Source: DATFTE01 sp963840665 (GTDB lineage: Bacteria > Acidobacteriota > Terriglobia > Terriglobales > Acidobacteriaceae). From it: a stretch of 64,000 nucleotides of DNA. Within the stretch, counting starts at the first letter, position 1. Every line of letters starts with the position of its first letter. The notes under the pieces were generated by a model, which saw only the letters and a list, made by a program, of their open reading frames with translations, was not told the origin of the DNA and did not search any database. The translations under genes and the position numbers were made by a program. This document shows positions 1-8,275 of the stretch, piece by piece. Location of the stretch: contig CAWIZO010000006.1 in the NCBI GenBank assembly GCA_963840665.1, positions 434,001 through 498,000 of the forward strand, written 5' to 3'.

Positions 1-850
1 TCAGCCGCTGCAACTCGGCCCGCATCTCCGAAGCATGCTGGTAGCGCAGGTCACGATCTTTCTCGAGAGCGCGATTAATAATCCGCTCCAGCTCAGGAGG
101 AATATCGGGATGCAATCGCACCGGCGAAGTCGGCGCCTTCTCCAGAATTGCATTGAAGATCATCGCAGAAGTGTCGCCGCGGAACGGCAACGTGCCGGTC
201 GCCATCTCGTAAAGCACTGCGCCAAACGAAAATAAATCGCTGCGCGGGTCCAGGTCTTTGCCTTTGGCCTGTTCCGGCGACATGTAAGCCACCGTGCCCA
301 GGGTTGTCCCCGGGCTGGTCAGGTGCTGCTCATCCATGGTCGCGAGCGAGTTGCCGGCTTCGGTCTCGCCGCGTGCCGTCTGCACAACTTTCGCAAGTCC
401 GAAATCGAGAATCTTGGCGTGCCCCCGCTTGGTGACAAAAATGTTGGCCGGCTTGATATCGCGATGCACGATGCCTTCGCTGTGCGCCGCATCAAGCGCG
501 TCGGCGATCTCAATCCCCAGCGATAGCAGTTGCTCAAGCTCCAAGGGACGCCCCGCCATCACATGCTTCAGCGTGGCGCCTTCGAGATACTCCATGGCGA
601 TGAACGCCTGGCCGGTCTGATCGTCGATCTCATAGATGGTGCAGATGTTGGGATGGTTCAATGCGGAAGCGGCCTGCGCTTCGCGCTCAAAGCGGCTTAA
701 GGCTTGCGGATTCTGAGCCACTTCGTCCGGCAGGAATTTCAGAGCGACGAAGCGATGCAGCTTGATGTCTTCGGCTTTGTAGACGACACCCATTCCGCCG
801 CCACCGAGTTTTTCAACGATGCGGTAATGCGAAATGGTCTGGCCGATCAT
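1..850 (-). CDS. Serine/threonine protein kinase, N-terminal kinase domain (runs off left edge)
   Basis: The reading frame starts at an ATG at 850 and stays open to the window edge (about 283 codons), so the C-terminal half is missing. The translation shows a complete Hanks-type kinase domain: glycine loop GGGGMGVVYKAED near residues 16-28, the ATP-binding lysine in VALKFL (about 37), catalytic loop HRDIKPAN (about 135), the DFG motif in ILDFGLAK (about 152), and the activation-segment end GTVAYMSPEQAKG (about 190). It should phosphorylate Ser/Thr of partner proteins. In Acidobacteriota such kinases usually continue into a membrane segment and a TPR, WD40 or beta-propeller sensor domain, which cannot be seen here. 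Kinase identity is secure; target and sensor are unknown. Confidence 0.93.
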   Translation of the reverse strand, partial: MIGQTISHYRIVEKLGGGGMGVVYKAEDIKLHRFVALKFLPDEVAQNPQALSRFEREAQAASALNHPNICTIYEIDDQTGQAFIAMEYLEGATLKHVMAGRPLELEQLLSLGIEIADALDAAHSEGIVHRDIKPANIFVTKRGHAKILDFGLAKVVQTARGETEAGNSLATMDEQHLTSPGTTLGTVAYMSPEQAKGKDLDPRSDLFSFGAVLYEMATGTLPFRGDTSAMIFNAILEKAPTSPVRLHPDIPPELERIINRALEKDRDLRYQHASEMRAELQRL

Positions 851-1369
851 CGAGGTGGCGTCCCCACGGTGCGAACATGGTAGGGGCGCGCCCATCCCAA
901 GTCAAACAACCCCCGCATCGCGCGGCCCCGAGCCTGAGCGAAGTCGAAGGGCGGTTCAAAGCTTTTGATTTTCTTAGCGCGCTTCGCGTCCTTTGCGGTA
1001 AGGATTTTCTTGTTGCCTCCGCTGCCGTTCTCCGCGCCTCTGCGGTTAAAGGCTTTTGACTTTCTTAGCGCTCCGCGTCCGGTTAAAGGCTTTGCTTCAC
1101 TCCACCTATCCGATTGAATGGTCCCTCATTAACCGATCGGTTAGCGCCGCCGTCCGCGCACCACCAGAGCAACCACCGTACCGTCGCAACTAACTGATTC
1201 CAACCCAGCGGATCAACATCGTCGCCACCTCGCAAGTTTGGCCACTACGGTGCATTCCGTTGACCTGTGATTTTCGCAACGTTCTCAGGAAAGAGCGCTT
1301 AGCCAACATCTCTGATCACCCGCTGTTGGCCGGCCCAGACTGAAAACTCCACGTCCCAAGGATAGTCCC
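851..1369. repeat. Gene-free stretch with degenerate interspersed repeats
   Basis: No convincing gene lies here. Between about 925 and 1095 there are two or three degenerate copies of the repeat whose core reads GCGTCCTTTGCGGT followed by AAAGGCTTTTGA. A short CTGAGCGAAGTCGAAGGG fragment of the CATCCCGAG-type repeat is at about 933-950. The remainder (1100-1369) is unremarkable and should carry the promoter of the downstream nuclease-like gene; I cannot point to clear -35/-10 boxes. Confidence 0.6.
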
Positions 1370-1849
1370 ATGAAAAACAAGTGGGCCATCGCAGCGTTTG
1401 TGGCTTGCATGGCATTCGTAACGGCCCGTCTGTACGTCTTCGCCGGAGACTCGCTCTACGGCAAAGTGACTGAAGTGAAATCTGCCGACACCGTGCTTTT
1501 CGACTACGGACGCGGCACCTACGTTGTCCACCTCATCGGTGTCGCTCCATCGGAAGGGCGCATGGCCGCCCCGGCTCGGGACTTCGTCGCCAAGATGGTG
1601 CAGGGCAAAGGCGCCCGGGTGCGCCTTGGCAGCTTCAACGAAAACCGCGAGATGTACGGTCGCCTGCTCGCCGACGATCCTAAAACCGGGGTGCGCGATG
1701 TTGGCCTCGAACTCGTGCGGGCCGGCTTAGCGCAGCGCAAGCAGGGTCAGGACTATCAGTTCGACTACAAGTACAACGAGCTATCGACCGCACAGCGTGA
1801 AGCCCAACGGGCACAAAGCGGCTTCTGGGCCACCAACCAATCGAATTGA
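1370..1849 (+). CDS. Secreted staphylococcal-nuclease-like (SNase/TNase) protein
   Basis: This 159-aa protein has an N-terminal hydrophobic signal or anchor (residues 5-24) followed by a single SNase-like OB fold: YGKVTEVKSADTVLF, VVHLIGVAPSEG, ENREMYGRLLAD, ELVRAGLAQ and a terminal AQRAQSGFW, in the family order. In the Staphylococcus aureus enzyme, catalysis needs an Arg in the RLLLVDTPE strand, an Asp binding Ca2+ there, and an Arg in FGRGLA. Here the first Arg position is His (VHLIGV) and the Asp position is Ala, while the YGRLLA Arg is kept. It is therefore probably an exported SNase-fold protein with weak or no nuclease activity. The fold is convincing; activity is doubtful. Confidence 0.8.
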   Translation: MKNKWAIAAFVACMAFVTARLYVFAGDSLYGKVTEVKSADTVLFDYGRGTYVVHLIGVAPSEGRMAAPARDFVAKMVQGKGARVRLGSFNENREMYGRLLADDPKTGVRDVGLELVRAGLAQRKQGQDYQFDYKYNELSTAQREAQRAQSGFWATNQSN

Positions 1850-1938
1850 GAAAGGCGCCACTTATGAACAAACTCAACGAATCGCTTGGCAGGTTTTCTC
1901 GCGAAGCGACAAGGGTCTTTCTCGGTAATTGGTACTGA

Positions 1939-2238
1939 CTACCGACCGTATTTTTTTATTTTTCCGTCCACGGCCACGGCGACATACTTGTTGCTGGCGA
2001 CATCGCGGAATTGCACGACCTTATGTCCCTGACGAGCGAGTTTTCCCCAAGCGCTCGGCTTTTCGGGATTCTGCTCGATGGCCTGGTACTCGCGTCCATT
2101 CATTTCGAAGCGCGCCATGCGGAATCGCTTCTTCCCTACCCGTTCGACTTTTAGCTTCTCCTCGCCCGGTGGCACGTTGCTGCCGGCCATCAATTGCTCA
2201 GCGACGGCTTGCATCCGTGCTGTATCTAAATCTGCCAT
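1939..2238 (-). CDS. Conserved hypothetical basic protein, about 99 aa
   Basis: I chose the ATG at 2238 because a GGAGG ribosome-binding site precedes it. A longer open frame extends upstream but runs through an interspersed repeat (GCAAAGGACGCGGAGG) and starts with a low-complexity peptide. The protein begins MADLDTARMQAVAEQL and ends with a compact, Lys/Arg-rich beta-type region (KVERVGKKRFRMARFEMNG, then KYVAVAVDGKIKKYG). No signal peptide, membrane segment or catalytic motif is visible, and I do not recognise the family. The repeat evidently supplies or borders the leader of this gene. Confidence 0.6.
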   Translation of the reverse strand: MADLDTARMQAVAEQLMAGSNVPPGEEKLKVERVGKKRFRMARFEMNGREYQAIEQNPEKPSAWGKLARQGHKVVQFRDVASNKYVAVAVDGKIKKYGR

Positions 2239-2365
2239 CAAGGATTTCCTCCGCGTCCTTTGCGGGGAAGAGCTTTTGATTTTGCCTTTATTTCCCACCG
2301 AACGTCGCCCAGAGGCAGAAGGACCCGCGCCGGGATGATGAAAATCGCTGGACTATCCCACCCGT

Positions 2366-3112
2366 TTACTGATCGAGTACTCCCGCTAACTTCTTAACTA
2401 ATCCCGCATCGGTCATCTCGTAACGGTCTTCCGGTGGATACAGCGCGCCTCCAAACGTCACCGAGCGATTGGCTTGCGTGGACGAATCGATGACCGCTCC
2501 CCAGGCCGTCAGGTGGACTTGCCGGCAACCCGTGCGCTCGACTACTTCTTTGATGTTGTAAGGCGCAATGCCTCCACCGGGCAGCACTTCGATGCGATCG
2601 CCCGCGCGCTCGATCAGGCGCTTGATGAGGTCGATGCCTTCCGGAACGGAATTCTTTTGTCCGCTCGTCAACACCCGCGTGATGCCCATGTCAATCAACT
2701 GCTCAAGAGCGGCGAAGGGGTCGGGAGTGACATCGAAGGCCCGATGAAACACGGCTTGGTGCGCGCCGATCAACTTGCGCAAACGCGTCGATCGGTCGAT
2801 ATCGATTTTCCCGTCTGGATCGAGAATGCCGAAAACAACGCCATCGGCGCAGTTCGCCACTGCCGCTTCGACGTCGCGCTCCATCGTTGCCATTTCGGCC
2901 TCGGTGTAACAGAAGCCGCCACCGCGCGGGCGCACCATCATGATGACGGGAATCTTCACCCGGCGCTTGGCTTCCTGTAGCGTCCCCAGTGACGGCGTCA
3001 GTCCACCCAGAAAAAGGGCCGAGCACAGTTCGACCCGGTCGGCGCCGCCGACGTCTGCCTGAATCGCATCATCGATTGAGCCGCAACAGATTTCTAACAG
3101 GACTTTCCCCAT
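2366..3112 (-). CDS. cutC: CutC family copper homeostasis protein
   Basis: This 248-aa TIM-barrel protein matches CutC along its full length. It begins VLLEICCGSIDDAIQADVGGADRVELCS and has GGLTPSLGTL, the IPVIMMVRPRGGGFCY strand, HRAFDVTPDP, LTSGQKNSVPEGI and GGGIAPYNI. CutC was linked to copper tolerance in E. coli and is thought to bind Cu(I) in the cytoplasm, but its biochemical reaction is not settled. It is intact and of normal length. It stands between unrelated genes, so context adds nothing about its role. Confidence 0.93.
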   Translation of the reverse strand: MGKVLLEICCGSIDDAIQADVGGADRVELCSALFLGGLTPSLGTLQEAKRRVKIPVIMMVRPRGGGFCYTEAEMATMERDVEAAVANCADGVVFGILDPDGKIDIDRSTRLRKLIGAHQAVFHRAFDVTPDPFAALEQLIDMGITRVLTSGQKNSVPEGIDLIKRLIERAGDRIEVLPGGGIAPYNIKEVVERTGCRQVHLTAWGAVIDSSTQANRSVTFGGALYPPEDRYEMTDAGLVKKLAGVLDQ

Positions 3113-3325
3113 GCCTGCCTCCGCCGCCAGAATACAACGGCAGAGGTCGCGCGGAAGTTACGAATCAGAGTCGTTAATGAGTGGGACGAAGGCTTGGGAG
3201 TTTTGGGATGATTTCGTAGATTGGGACTGCAGGATTGAGGCGTGTGGGATGGAATGGCCTGAGGTTTGGTGGCGGACGGGACAGGCCGCCGAGGAGGCCG
3301 GTGCTACTTTGTTACGATCTTCCTC

Positions 3326-4204
3326 ATGTCTCGCCGTCTGTTTTACACCGATACCTACACGCTCCCCTTGCCGGCCGGGCATAAGTTTCCCATTGAAAAA
3401 TATCGGATGTTGCGAGAGTTGCTCGCGTCGGAGTTCGGGCTGGAAGTCGCGCCCTTGGCAGAGCGCACTACGATCCAGCTGGTGCACGATCATGACTATG
3501 TCGAGGCGTTCTTGAGCGGAACTCTGTCGCCGGCGGCGATGCGGAAGATTGGCTTTCCCTGGTCGGAAGGATTAGTGGAACGTACTCTCGCGTCCGTTGG
3601 CGGGACATTATCTGCTACCTCCGAGGCGCTGAAGACAGGATGGGGCGGGACTCTTGCAGGCGGCACGCATCATGCATTCGCCGCCGAGGGTTCGGGATTT
3701 TGCGTCTTCAACGATATTGCGGTAGCGATCGAATGGTTGCGTTCGGAAGGCAAGATCAGGCGGGCGGCGGTGATTGATCTCGATGTGCACCAGGGCGACG
3801 GGACCGCGCACATCTTTCAGAACGATCCCGAAGTGCTGACATTATCGGTGCATTGCAAGAACAATTTCCCCCTACGCAAGCAGGTCAGCAAGATTGATGT
3901 AGAACTGCCGGCCGGGACCGGAGACGAGGAGTATCTGAAGGTATTGGGGTCGGTGCTGCCCAGGGTGGCGGAATTCAATGCAGAGATTGTGTTTTACCAG
4001 TCGGGTGTAGATGGGTTGAAGTCGGATCGATTGGGACATCTCGAGTTAACTCATGCGGGTCTGAGGGAGAGAGATCGGATGGTGATGTCGGCGGTGCGAG
4101 CGCCGCTGGTGATCACGTTAGGCGGCGGATATTCGGAGCCGATTGCGTTGACGGCTGAAGCTCATGCGGGGACGTTTCTGATGGCTAGACAGATCTTGGG
4201 TTGA
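3326..4204 (+). CDS. Histone deacetylase family protein (AcuC/AphA-like deacetylase)
   Basis: This zinc-dependent deacetylase-fold enzyme is 292 aa from the ATG at 3326; a longer in-frame extension upstream looks non-coding. Family motifs appear in order: AGGTHHAF (catalytic His pair), GFCVFNDIAVA, the zinc ligands in IDLDVHQGDGT, the further metal/active-site Asp in YQSGVDGL, and LGGGY near the C-terminus. Bacterial members remove acetyl groups from acetyl-CoA synthetase (AcuC), acetylpolyamines or acetylated amides; the substrate cannot be told from sequence. It is monocistronic, intact and cytoplasmic. Confidence 0.93.
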   Translation: MSRRLFYTDTYTLPLPAGHKFPIEKYRMLRELLASEFGLEVAPLAERTTIQLVHDHDYVEAFLSGTLSPAAMRKIGFPWSEGLVERTLASVGGTLSATSEALKTGWGGTLAGGTHHAFAAEGSGFCVFNDIAVAIEWLRSEGKIRRAAVIDLDVHQGDGTAHIFQNDPEVLTLSVHCKNNFPLRKQVSKIDVELPAGTGDEEYLKVLGSVLPRVAEFNAEIVFYQSGVDGLKSDRLGHLELTHAGLRERDRMVMSAVRAPLVITLGGGYSEPIALTAEAHAGTFLMARQILG

Positions 4205-4308
4205 GAAGAAACTGCTTTCGTCTCATGAGCGAGTTTTCCCCTGGAGTTCTTAGCTCTTGTTTCCTGGCAAGTTTTCGCGGACGGGGGCGTCCGCGCCACA
4301 CTACCTTC

Positions 4309-4611
4309 CTACTTCACGTTGCCGAACGTGGCCAGGCGGCGCTTCTGGAAGTCGGTGACGTCAAGGTCCTCGGCTTGCAGCAGAGCTTCTTCCTCGGCCC
4401 ATTCCCGGGCTTCGTTGTTGGCTAATTTTTTCAACAGCTCGGCGGCACAGCGGGCGCAACAAAATCCTTTGATGTATTGTCTTTCGCCACTCTCCTGCTC
4501 GAGGGCGTATTCATAATCGAAGATTGGGGGCTGGGCGATGCAGAGGCTGCATGCATCCGGCGCGTTGACGTAAAGAGGATCGAAGGTCGCAAAAAAGACA
4601 CTGTCGTTCAT
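4309..4611 (-). CDS. Small cysteine-rich (zinc-knuckle-like) hypothetical protein
   Basis: A 100-aa protein starting at the ATG at 4611, which is preceded by GAGG at a suitable distance; a longer frame upstream runs into a palindromic repeat and is not credible. It has a CSLC pair (about residues 21-24) and a CCARC cluster (about 49-53), which together could form one zinc site. A charged helical C-terminus follows (LLKKLANNEAREWAEEEALL). No enzyme domain is visible. A nucleic-acid- or protein-binding zinc knuckle is the most likely structural class; the function is unknown. Confidence 0.6.
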   Translation of the reverse strand: MNDSVFFATFDPLYVNAPDACSLCIAQPPIFDYEYALEQESGERQYIKGFCCARCAAELLKKLANNEAREWAEEEALLQAEDLDVTDFQKRRLATFGNVK

Positions 4612-4705
4612 GGCACACCTCGCCGTCTGGCTCATCGTCGCATGATTCGGAATTTTTGCGGTGATTGGGGTCACTGGTTGGAGTGAGTTGCCGAAAATCC
4701 CAAAT

Positions 4706-4735
4706 TTACGATTGTCGATTTTCGATTGTTGACTG
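4706..4735. repeat. Interspersed repeat, GATTGTCGATTTTCGATTG family
   Basis: This copy of an AT-rich repeat built from GATTGTYGATT units lies just upstream of the zinc-knuckle gene. Related copies occur at about 5552-5586, 14407-14437, 26600-26690 and 34582-34676. Confidence 0.7.
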
Positions 4736-4886
4736 GAACCCTCTTGATCAAGCATCACGGTAGTTCATAGGTGGGAATGCATGGTCCTTGACCGCGTATT
4801 TCCTCCTGCCATTTGCGGATTTGGACCTTTCAGTGGGAGGATGAATACAATACTCGGTCATCTTCTATCGTGGGGATCAAATTGCC

Positions 4887-5546
4887 ATGACTGCTGAAAA
4901 TGGAACTGGGGAAAAGAAAATTTACGTGACCCTGGGTGGGTTGCCGCTGTCGTTCGAACTGAAGTGGCCTTTTCACCGCTCGACTTCGGGATCAGATTTC
5001 TGGGTGCTTCATACCGACATCCGCCTGGAAAATGGCGCTGGATTGCACGCGCCGGTGGCAGTGAACCTGTCAGCAACGCTGAAAGAGGTCGTGCCGTCGC
5101 TCGAGGCCAAGGACCTTGAAGGCCCCGTGATCAACGCGCTGCGCAAAGAAGTCGACAAGCGCCAGGTGGAATTTGTGAAGTCAGGGAAGCTTGTGCCGGT
5201 GAATTTTTCCAGCCGTCACTATGACTTCAAGCGCAGCAAGTGGATGTTCGGCAAGGCCAGTGACGACGAGATGCGGTCGCTTATTGCACGCAAGGTGTAC
5301 TGGCAGACGAAGGTGGCGGGCGGCGATGCGTGGTTGGGAGATCCGACGGAAGCGCTCTTTGTAGAGACGACGACCGATCACATTATTGAGATCGCGAATG
5401 CCATGGCAAAAGAGGGGCTGTTTACCCTGGAACGACGCTATGCGCGGGCGAACCAGGCATTGATGGCGCAGAGGGAAAAGATTGAAGGCGACATGCAAGC
5501 GGCGCTGGCCGAACTCGAGAAGAAGCACGCGTTCGAGAGGGGATAG
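4887..5546 (+). CDS. Conserved hypothetical protein, 219 aa
   Basis: An intact, well-formed reading frame with codon use like its neighbours. The N-terminal half looks like a beta-rich domain (KKIYVTLGGLPLSFELKWPF, then WVLHTDIRLENG). A central mixed region contains SSRHYDFKRSKWMFG. The C-terminal 45 residues (ARANQALMAQREKIEGDMQA onward) form a charged, probably coiled-coil helix. There is no signal peptide, transmembrane segment or recognisable catalytic motif. I do not recognise the family. It is followed by a palindromic repeat and converges on the MerR regulator gene. Confidence 0.7.
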   Translation: MTAENGTGEKKIYVTLGGLPLSFELKWPFHRSTSGSDFWVLHTDIRLENGAGLHAPVAVNLSATLKEVVPSLEAKDLEGPVINALRKEVDKRQVEFVKSGKLVPVNFSSRHYDFKRSKWMFGKASDDEMRSLIARKVYWQTKVAGGDAWLGDPTEALFVETTTDHIIEIANAMAKEGLFTLERRYARANQALMAQREKIEGDMQAALAELEKKHAFERG

Positions 5547-5551
5547 GAAAA

Positions 5552-5690
5552 TGATTGTCGATTTTCGATTGTTGATTGTCGATTGAAAATCCACCCTGTC
5601 GCCAGAGGCGCGACAGGGCGGGACATCCATTGTCGTGATGGTTCATCGAACTGCAGATTCCTCGTCGCTTCGCTCCTCGGAATGACAAGA
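5552..5690. repeat. Composite repeat region downstream of the 219-aa hypothetical gene
   Basis: Two repeat families sit side by side. At 5552-5586 is a GATTGTCGATTTTCGATTG unit. At about 5645-5690 there is a degenerate copy of the hairpin CCTCGTCGCTTCGCTCCTCGG followed by AATGACAAG, which belongs to the CATCCCGAG/ATGACA palindrome family. No gene is supported here. Confidence 0.6.
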
Positions 5691-5700
5691 TTGTTTAGAG

Positions 5701-6453
5701 CTACAGGCACAGCCCTCCGCAGGCTTTCGTGGCCTGGTTCAGGAAGTCTTCGACGTCTTCTCCGTAGGGCTTTTTGAAATCCTTCGGCCAGTTGGATTGA
5801 TCCGCGAATAGATTTTTCAGGCCTTGGGCAATGCCGGGATCACCTCCGGTAAATTGCAGCAGCAAAGTTCTGCGCCGGACGGCGAGTTGCTCGCCGACTT
5901 CACCGGCGGGATCTTCCTTCTGTGCAATCGCGGCTTCGACATCTTTAATCAGTTCTTTCCAGTCTTTATCAGCCTGCGCCTGCACTTCGGGCGACCAGCG
6001 GCTCTTGAGGTTCGCAAGTTGTTCTTCGCTGTAATACTTCTGCATCCAGTCTTTGCGGGTTTGCATTTGAATCACCTCGATAATTTTCCGGAACGATTCC
6101 CAATCGTGTTTCTCGCCTGAGGCCACAATCTGCTCGGCCCGTTCGATTGCACGAATCGCGCGGTCGAGATGATTGCGCTTTTCGGCGATGATCTGGCGCT
6201 GCTGCCGCAGAGTCGAGGCAAGGTCAGCGTCTCTGCGATTGAGAAGGTCCCGGATCTGGTTTAGGGGAAATCCGATGAACTTCAGCGCCACGATTTGTTC
6301 CAGGCGGACGAGGTCGCGATCGGTGTAGAGGCGGTAACCGGCACGCGTGCGTCCGCTGGGCTTCAGCAACTCGAGCTGGTCGTAGTGGTGCAGGGCACGG
6401 ATCGTGACACCGGCTCGCCGGGCAAATTCATGAGGCTGGTAAGTCGGGCTCAT
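5701..6453 (-). CDS. MerR family transcriptional regulator with TipAS-type C-terminal domain
   Basis: 250 aa from the ATG at 6453, preceded by AGGAG. The N-terminal 70 residues are a MerR winged helix (FARRAGVTIRALHHYDQ, then AGYRLYTDRDLVRLEQI), followed by the dimerisation coiled coil. Residues of about 110-245 resemble the TipAS ligand-recognition domain (WMQKYYSEEQLANL, GDPGIAQGLKNLF, FLNQATKACGG). TipAL-like proteins sense hydrophobic or thiopeptide drugs and activate by untwisting promoters with long spacers. The gene's own promoter (6473-6503) has exactly that geometry, so autoregulation is likely (inference). A divergent secreted-protein gene begins 177 bp away and may also respond. 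Confidence 0.9.
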   Translation of the reverse strand: MSPTYQPHEFARRAGVTIRALHHYDQLELLKPSGRTRAGYRLYTDRDLVRLEQIVALKFIGFPLNQIRDLLNRRDADLASTLRQQRQIIAEKRNHLDRAIRAIERAEQIVASGEKHDWESFRKIIEVIQMQTRKDWMQKYYSEEQLANLKSRWSPEVQAQADKDWKELIKDVEAAIAQKEDPAGEVGEQLAVRRRTLLLQFTGGDPGIAQGLKNLFADQSNWPKDFKKPYGEDVEDFLNQATKACGGLCL

Positions 6454-6472
6454 GCGGCTTCTCCTGATCGAG

Positions 6473-6503
6473 GTTGTACGGTTTGACGTTGCGTCAGGGT
6501 CAA
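6473..6503 (-). promoter_or_regulatory. MerR-type promoter/operator with 19-bp spacer
   Basis: Reading the minus strand, a -35 box TTGACC (6503-6498) and a -10-like TACAAC (6478-6473) are separated by 19 bp. A 13-bp dyad TGACGCAACGTCA (6496-6484) lies inside the spacer. An over-long 19-20 bp spacer carrying an inverted repeat is the hallmark of promoters controlled by MerR-family activators. It lies 20 bp upstream of the start codon of the MerR gene. Confidence 0.7.
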
Positions 6504-6629
6504 GAGATTTTAATTTTGGCGAAGACGTGTTGTGCGGAAACCTTTCCGTGCGCCACCGAATCAGACAGTAAATCGGCAAGTGATTCCCGCATCCTGGGGG
6601 CAGACGCCTCCGCACCGAAACCCTGTGGT

Positions 6630-7487
6630 ATGGTTCTTGGGAGGACGTCCATTTTGCCCCCTTTGCTTCGCGTGTGTGGGATAGTTCTGTTAACGGCGGC
6701 AGGTTGCCTGGCACAAGACGCCGCGAGTCGGAAAGACCTTCCGGCCGCCCCTTCTGCAGTGTTCATGAATCTGGCTTCATCGGAAGAAATTTCCGCGCAA
6801 GACCCTCAACAGGCGCCGCCTACTCAGCCAGACGAGCATCCGACCGTGATGGACAAGGTGAAGGACTTCCCCGGACAGGTCAAAGACTTTCCCGGCAGGA
6901 TGAAAGATTTGCCGATTGTCTGGCTGATCGGTCCTTATGTTCCGCATCAGATCAAACTTTCACCGCTAACGCTGCGCGAGCGGCGCGAGACGTATCTGCG
7001 CCAGACTTACTTCAATGCCGGCGCGTATTTTGCCCGGGCCTTTGCCGCGGGAGTCGATCAGGCGCGGGGAATTCCTTACGAGTGGGGTGGAGGAATTGGT
7101 GGATACGGGCAGCGGTTTGCATCCCATTTCGGACAGTTTGCCATTGGCAACACGCTGATCGCGGCCGGAAACGCAGCGATGGGCTACGAGCCGCGCTACG
7201 ACGTTTGCCGCTGTACGGGGTTCTGGCCTCGCACCCGTCATGCGATCGTCCGCAATTTTGTGACTTATAACAGCACGGAACAAGAACTGCGGCCACAGAT
7301 CCCGGTTTATGCGGGTACGTTCGCCGCCGGAGTCATTGCCAGCACCTGGAAGCCCGCCAACAATCGCAGCATGGTGAAAGATGGGGCATACGCGGCGCTG
7401 GAGCAGGCGGGATACGGGGTGGCAGTGAACTGGATTCGAGAGTTCGCGCTCGATATCCTGAAGAAAACCGGAGCTGACAAAAAGTGA
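6630..7487 (+). CDS. Secreted hypothetical protein
   Basis: I place the start at the ATG at 6630 because it is followed directly by a signal peptide (LLRVCGIVLLTAAGCLAQD, probable cleavage after LAQ). The mature part has a Pro-rich linker with two near repeats (KVKDFPGQVKDFPGRMKDLP), then a conserved-looking region with RETYLRQTYFNAGAYF, YEWGGGIGGYGQRF and a Cys pair in YDVCRCTG. It ends with alternating hydrophobic segments that could be membrane helices or strands. It may be envelope-associated. The family is not recognised. It is divergent from the MerR regulator. Confidence 0.65.
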   Translation: MVLGRTSILPPLLRVCGIVLLTAAGCLAQDAASRKDLPAAPSAVFMNLASSEEISAQDPQQAPPTQPDEHPTVMDKVKDFPGQVKDFPGRMKDLPIVWLIGPYVPHQIKLSPLTLRERRETYLRQTYFNAGAYFARAFAAGVDQARGIPYEWGGGIGGYGQRFASHFGQFAIGNTLIAAGNAAMGYEPRYDVCRCTGFWPRTRHAIVRNFVTYNSTEQELRPQIPVYAGTFAAGVIASTWKPANNRSMVKDGAYAALEQAGYGVAVNWIREFALDILKKTGADKK

Positions 7488-7602
7488 GATTCAGACGCAA
7501 ACCCTTATCGTGGCGGGCTGGGTCGCAATGACGTTCTTTGCGGCCTCTTTTTGTCCCTGGCCGCTCACTCGATAAGCAGCCTTTGCTGTCGGGACGCCGG
7601 CG

Positions 7603-8184
7603 CTACTCGTTCATCATCGCGTCGATCAACTGATATAACTGCGTGCGGTCGACCACTTCCACAAAGGGTTTGCCCTGCGTCTTATTGCTGACAACGTAGA
7701 TCGTGGGTGTGTGTTCAAGGCCGAGGCGTTGGCCTACATCGCGGTCGGCGCGCACTTCATCGGCAAACTTACCTTGCGGATCAACCACGAAGGGTAAGTC
7801 GATTTTGTGATCGGTGGCAAACTTCTCGGAAAACGCTCGCAGCGTCGGAGGAGTGATTTCCGGCTGGTGCTGGAAGATGTAGTCGCGATATTCGACGCCC
7901 AACTGCTTGGAGTGGGAATCGAAATAGCGCGCAATCACCGCGGCGTCGAACGACCAGTTGTGCATCGGTAGCGGGTAGTCGTGGCGAACGACGGGAATCT
8001 TGTAGGTGCGTCCAGCCTCGGCAACCAGCGGGGCCGCGCGGCGGCAGTCGGGACATTGTAGATCCTCAAAGACTACGATCGCGACCTGCGCTCCCTTAGG
8101 AGGCTTCAGAGATGATGTGTCGTTCTGAGCTAGTGCAAACGTGGCCAGCAGCAGCAGTGCGAGGGTCGTGAAAATAATCTTCAT
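7603..8184 (-). CDS. Periplasmic DsbA-like thioredoxin-fold protein
   Basis: 193 aa with a clean Sec signal peptide (residues 1-19, ending FALAQ). A DsbA/DSBA-like thioredoxin fold follows. The active site is FEDLQCPDCRRAAP (CPDC at about 44-47), a helical insertion follows, and the cis-proline segment is LEHTPTIYVV. It should act as a thiol-disulfide oxidoreductase in the periplasm. CPDC instead of CPHC suggests a less oxidising redox potential than classic DsbA (family knowledge). No partner DsbB is visible nearby. Confidence 0.85.
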   Translation of the reverse strand: MKIIFTTLALLLLATFALAQNDTSSLKPPKGAQVAIVVFEDLQCPDCRRAAPLVAEAGRTYKIPVVRHDYPLPMHNWSFDAAVIARYFDSHSKQLGVEYRDYIFQHQPEITPPTLRAFSEKFATDHKIDLPFVVDPQGKFADEVRADRDVGQRLGLEHTPTIYVVSNKTQGKPFVEVVDRTQLYQLIDAMMNE

Positions 8185-8275
8185 ATATGTGCGATGCGGG
8201 GGACCAGACGGTCGCTCTATGGTAACCGCAAAAAGGCCTTCACCGCAAAGGTCGCAAAGGACGCCAAGAACGGCT

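Noticed and set aside
1864..1938. 24-codon frame MNKLNESLGRFSREATRVFL downstream of the nuclease-like gene
   Set aside because: Very short, no clear RBS, no family; it cannot be supported as a gene.
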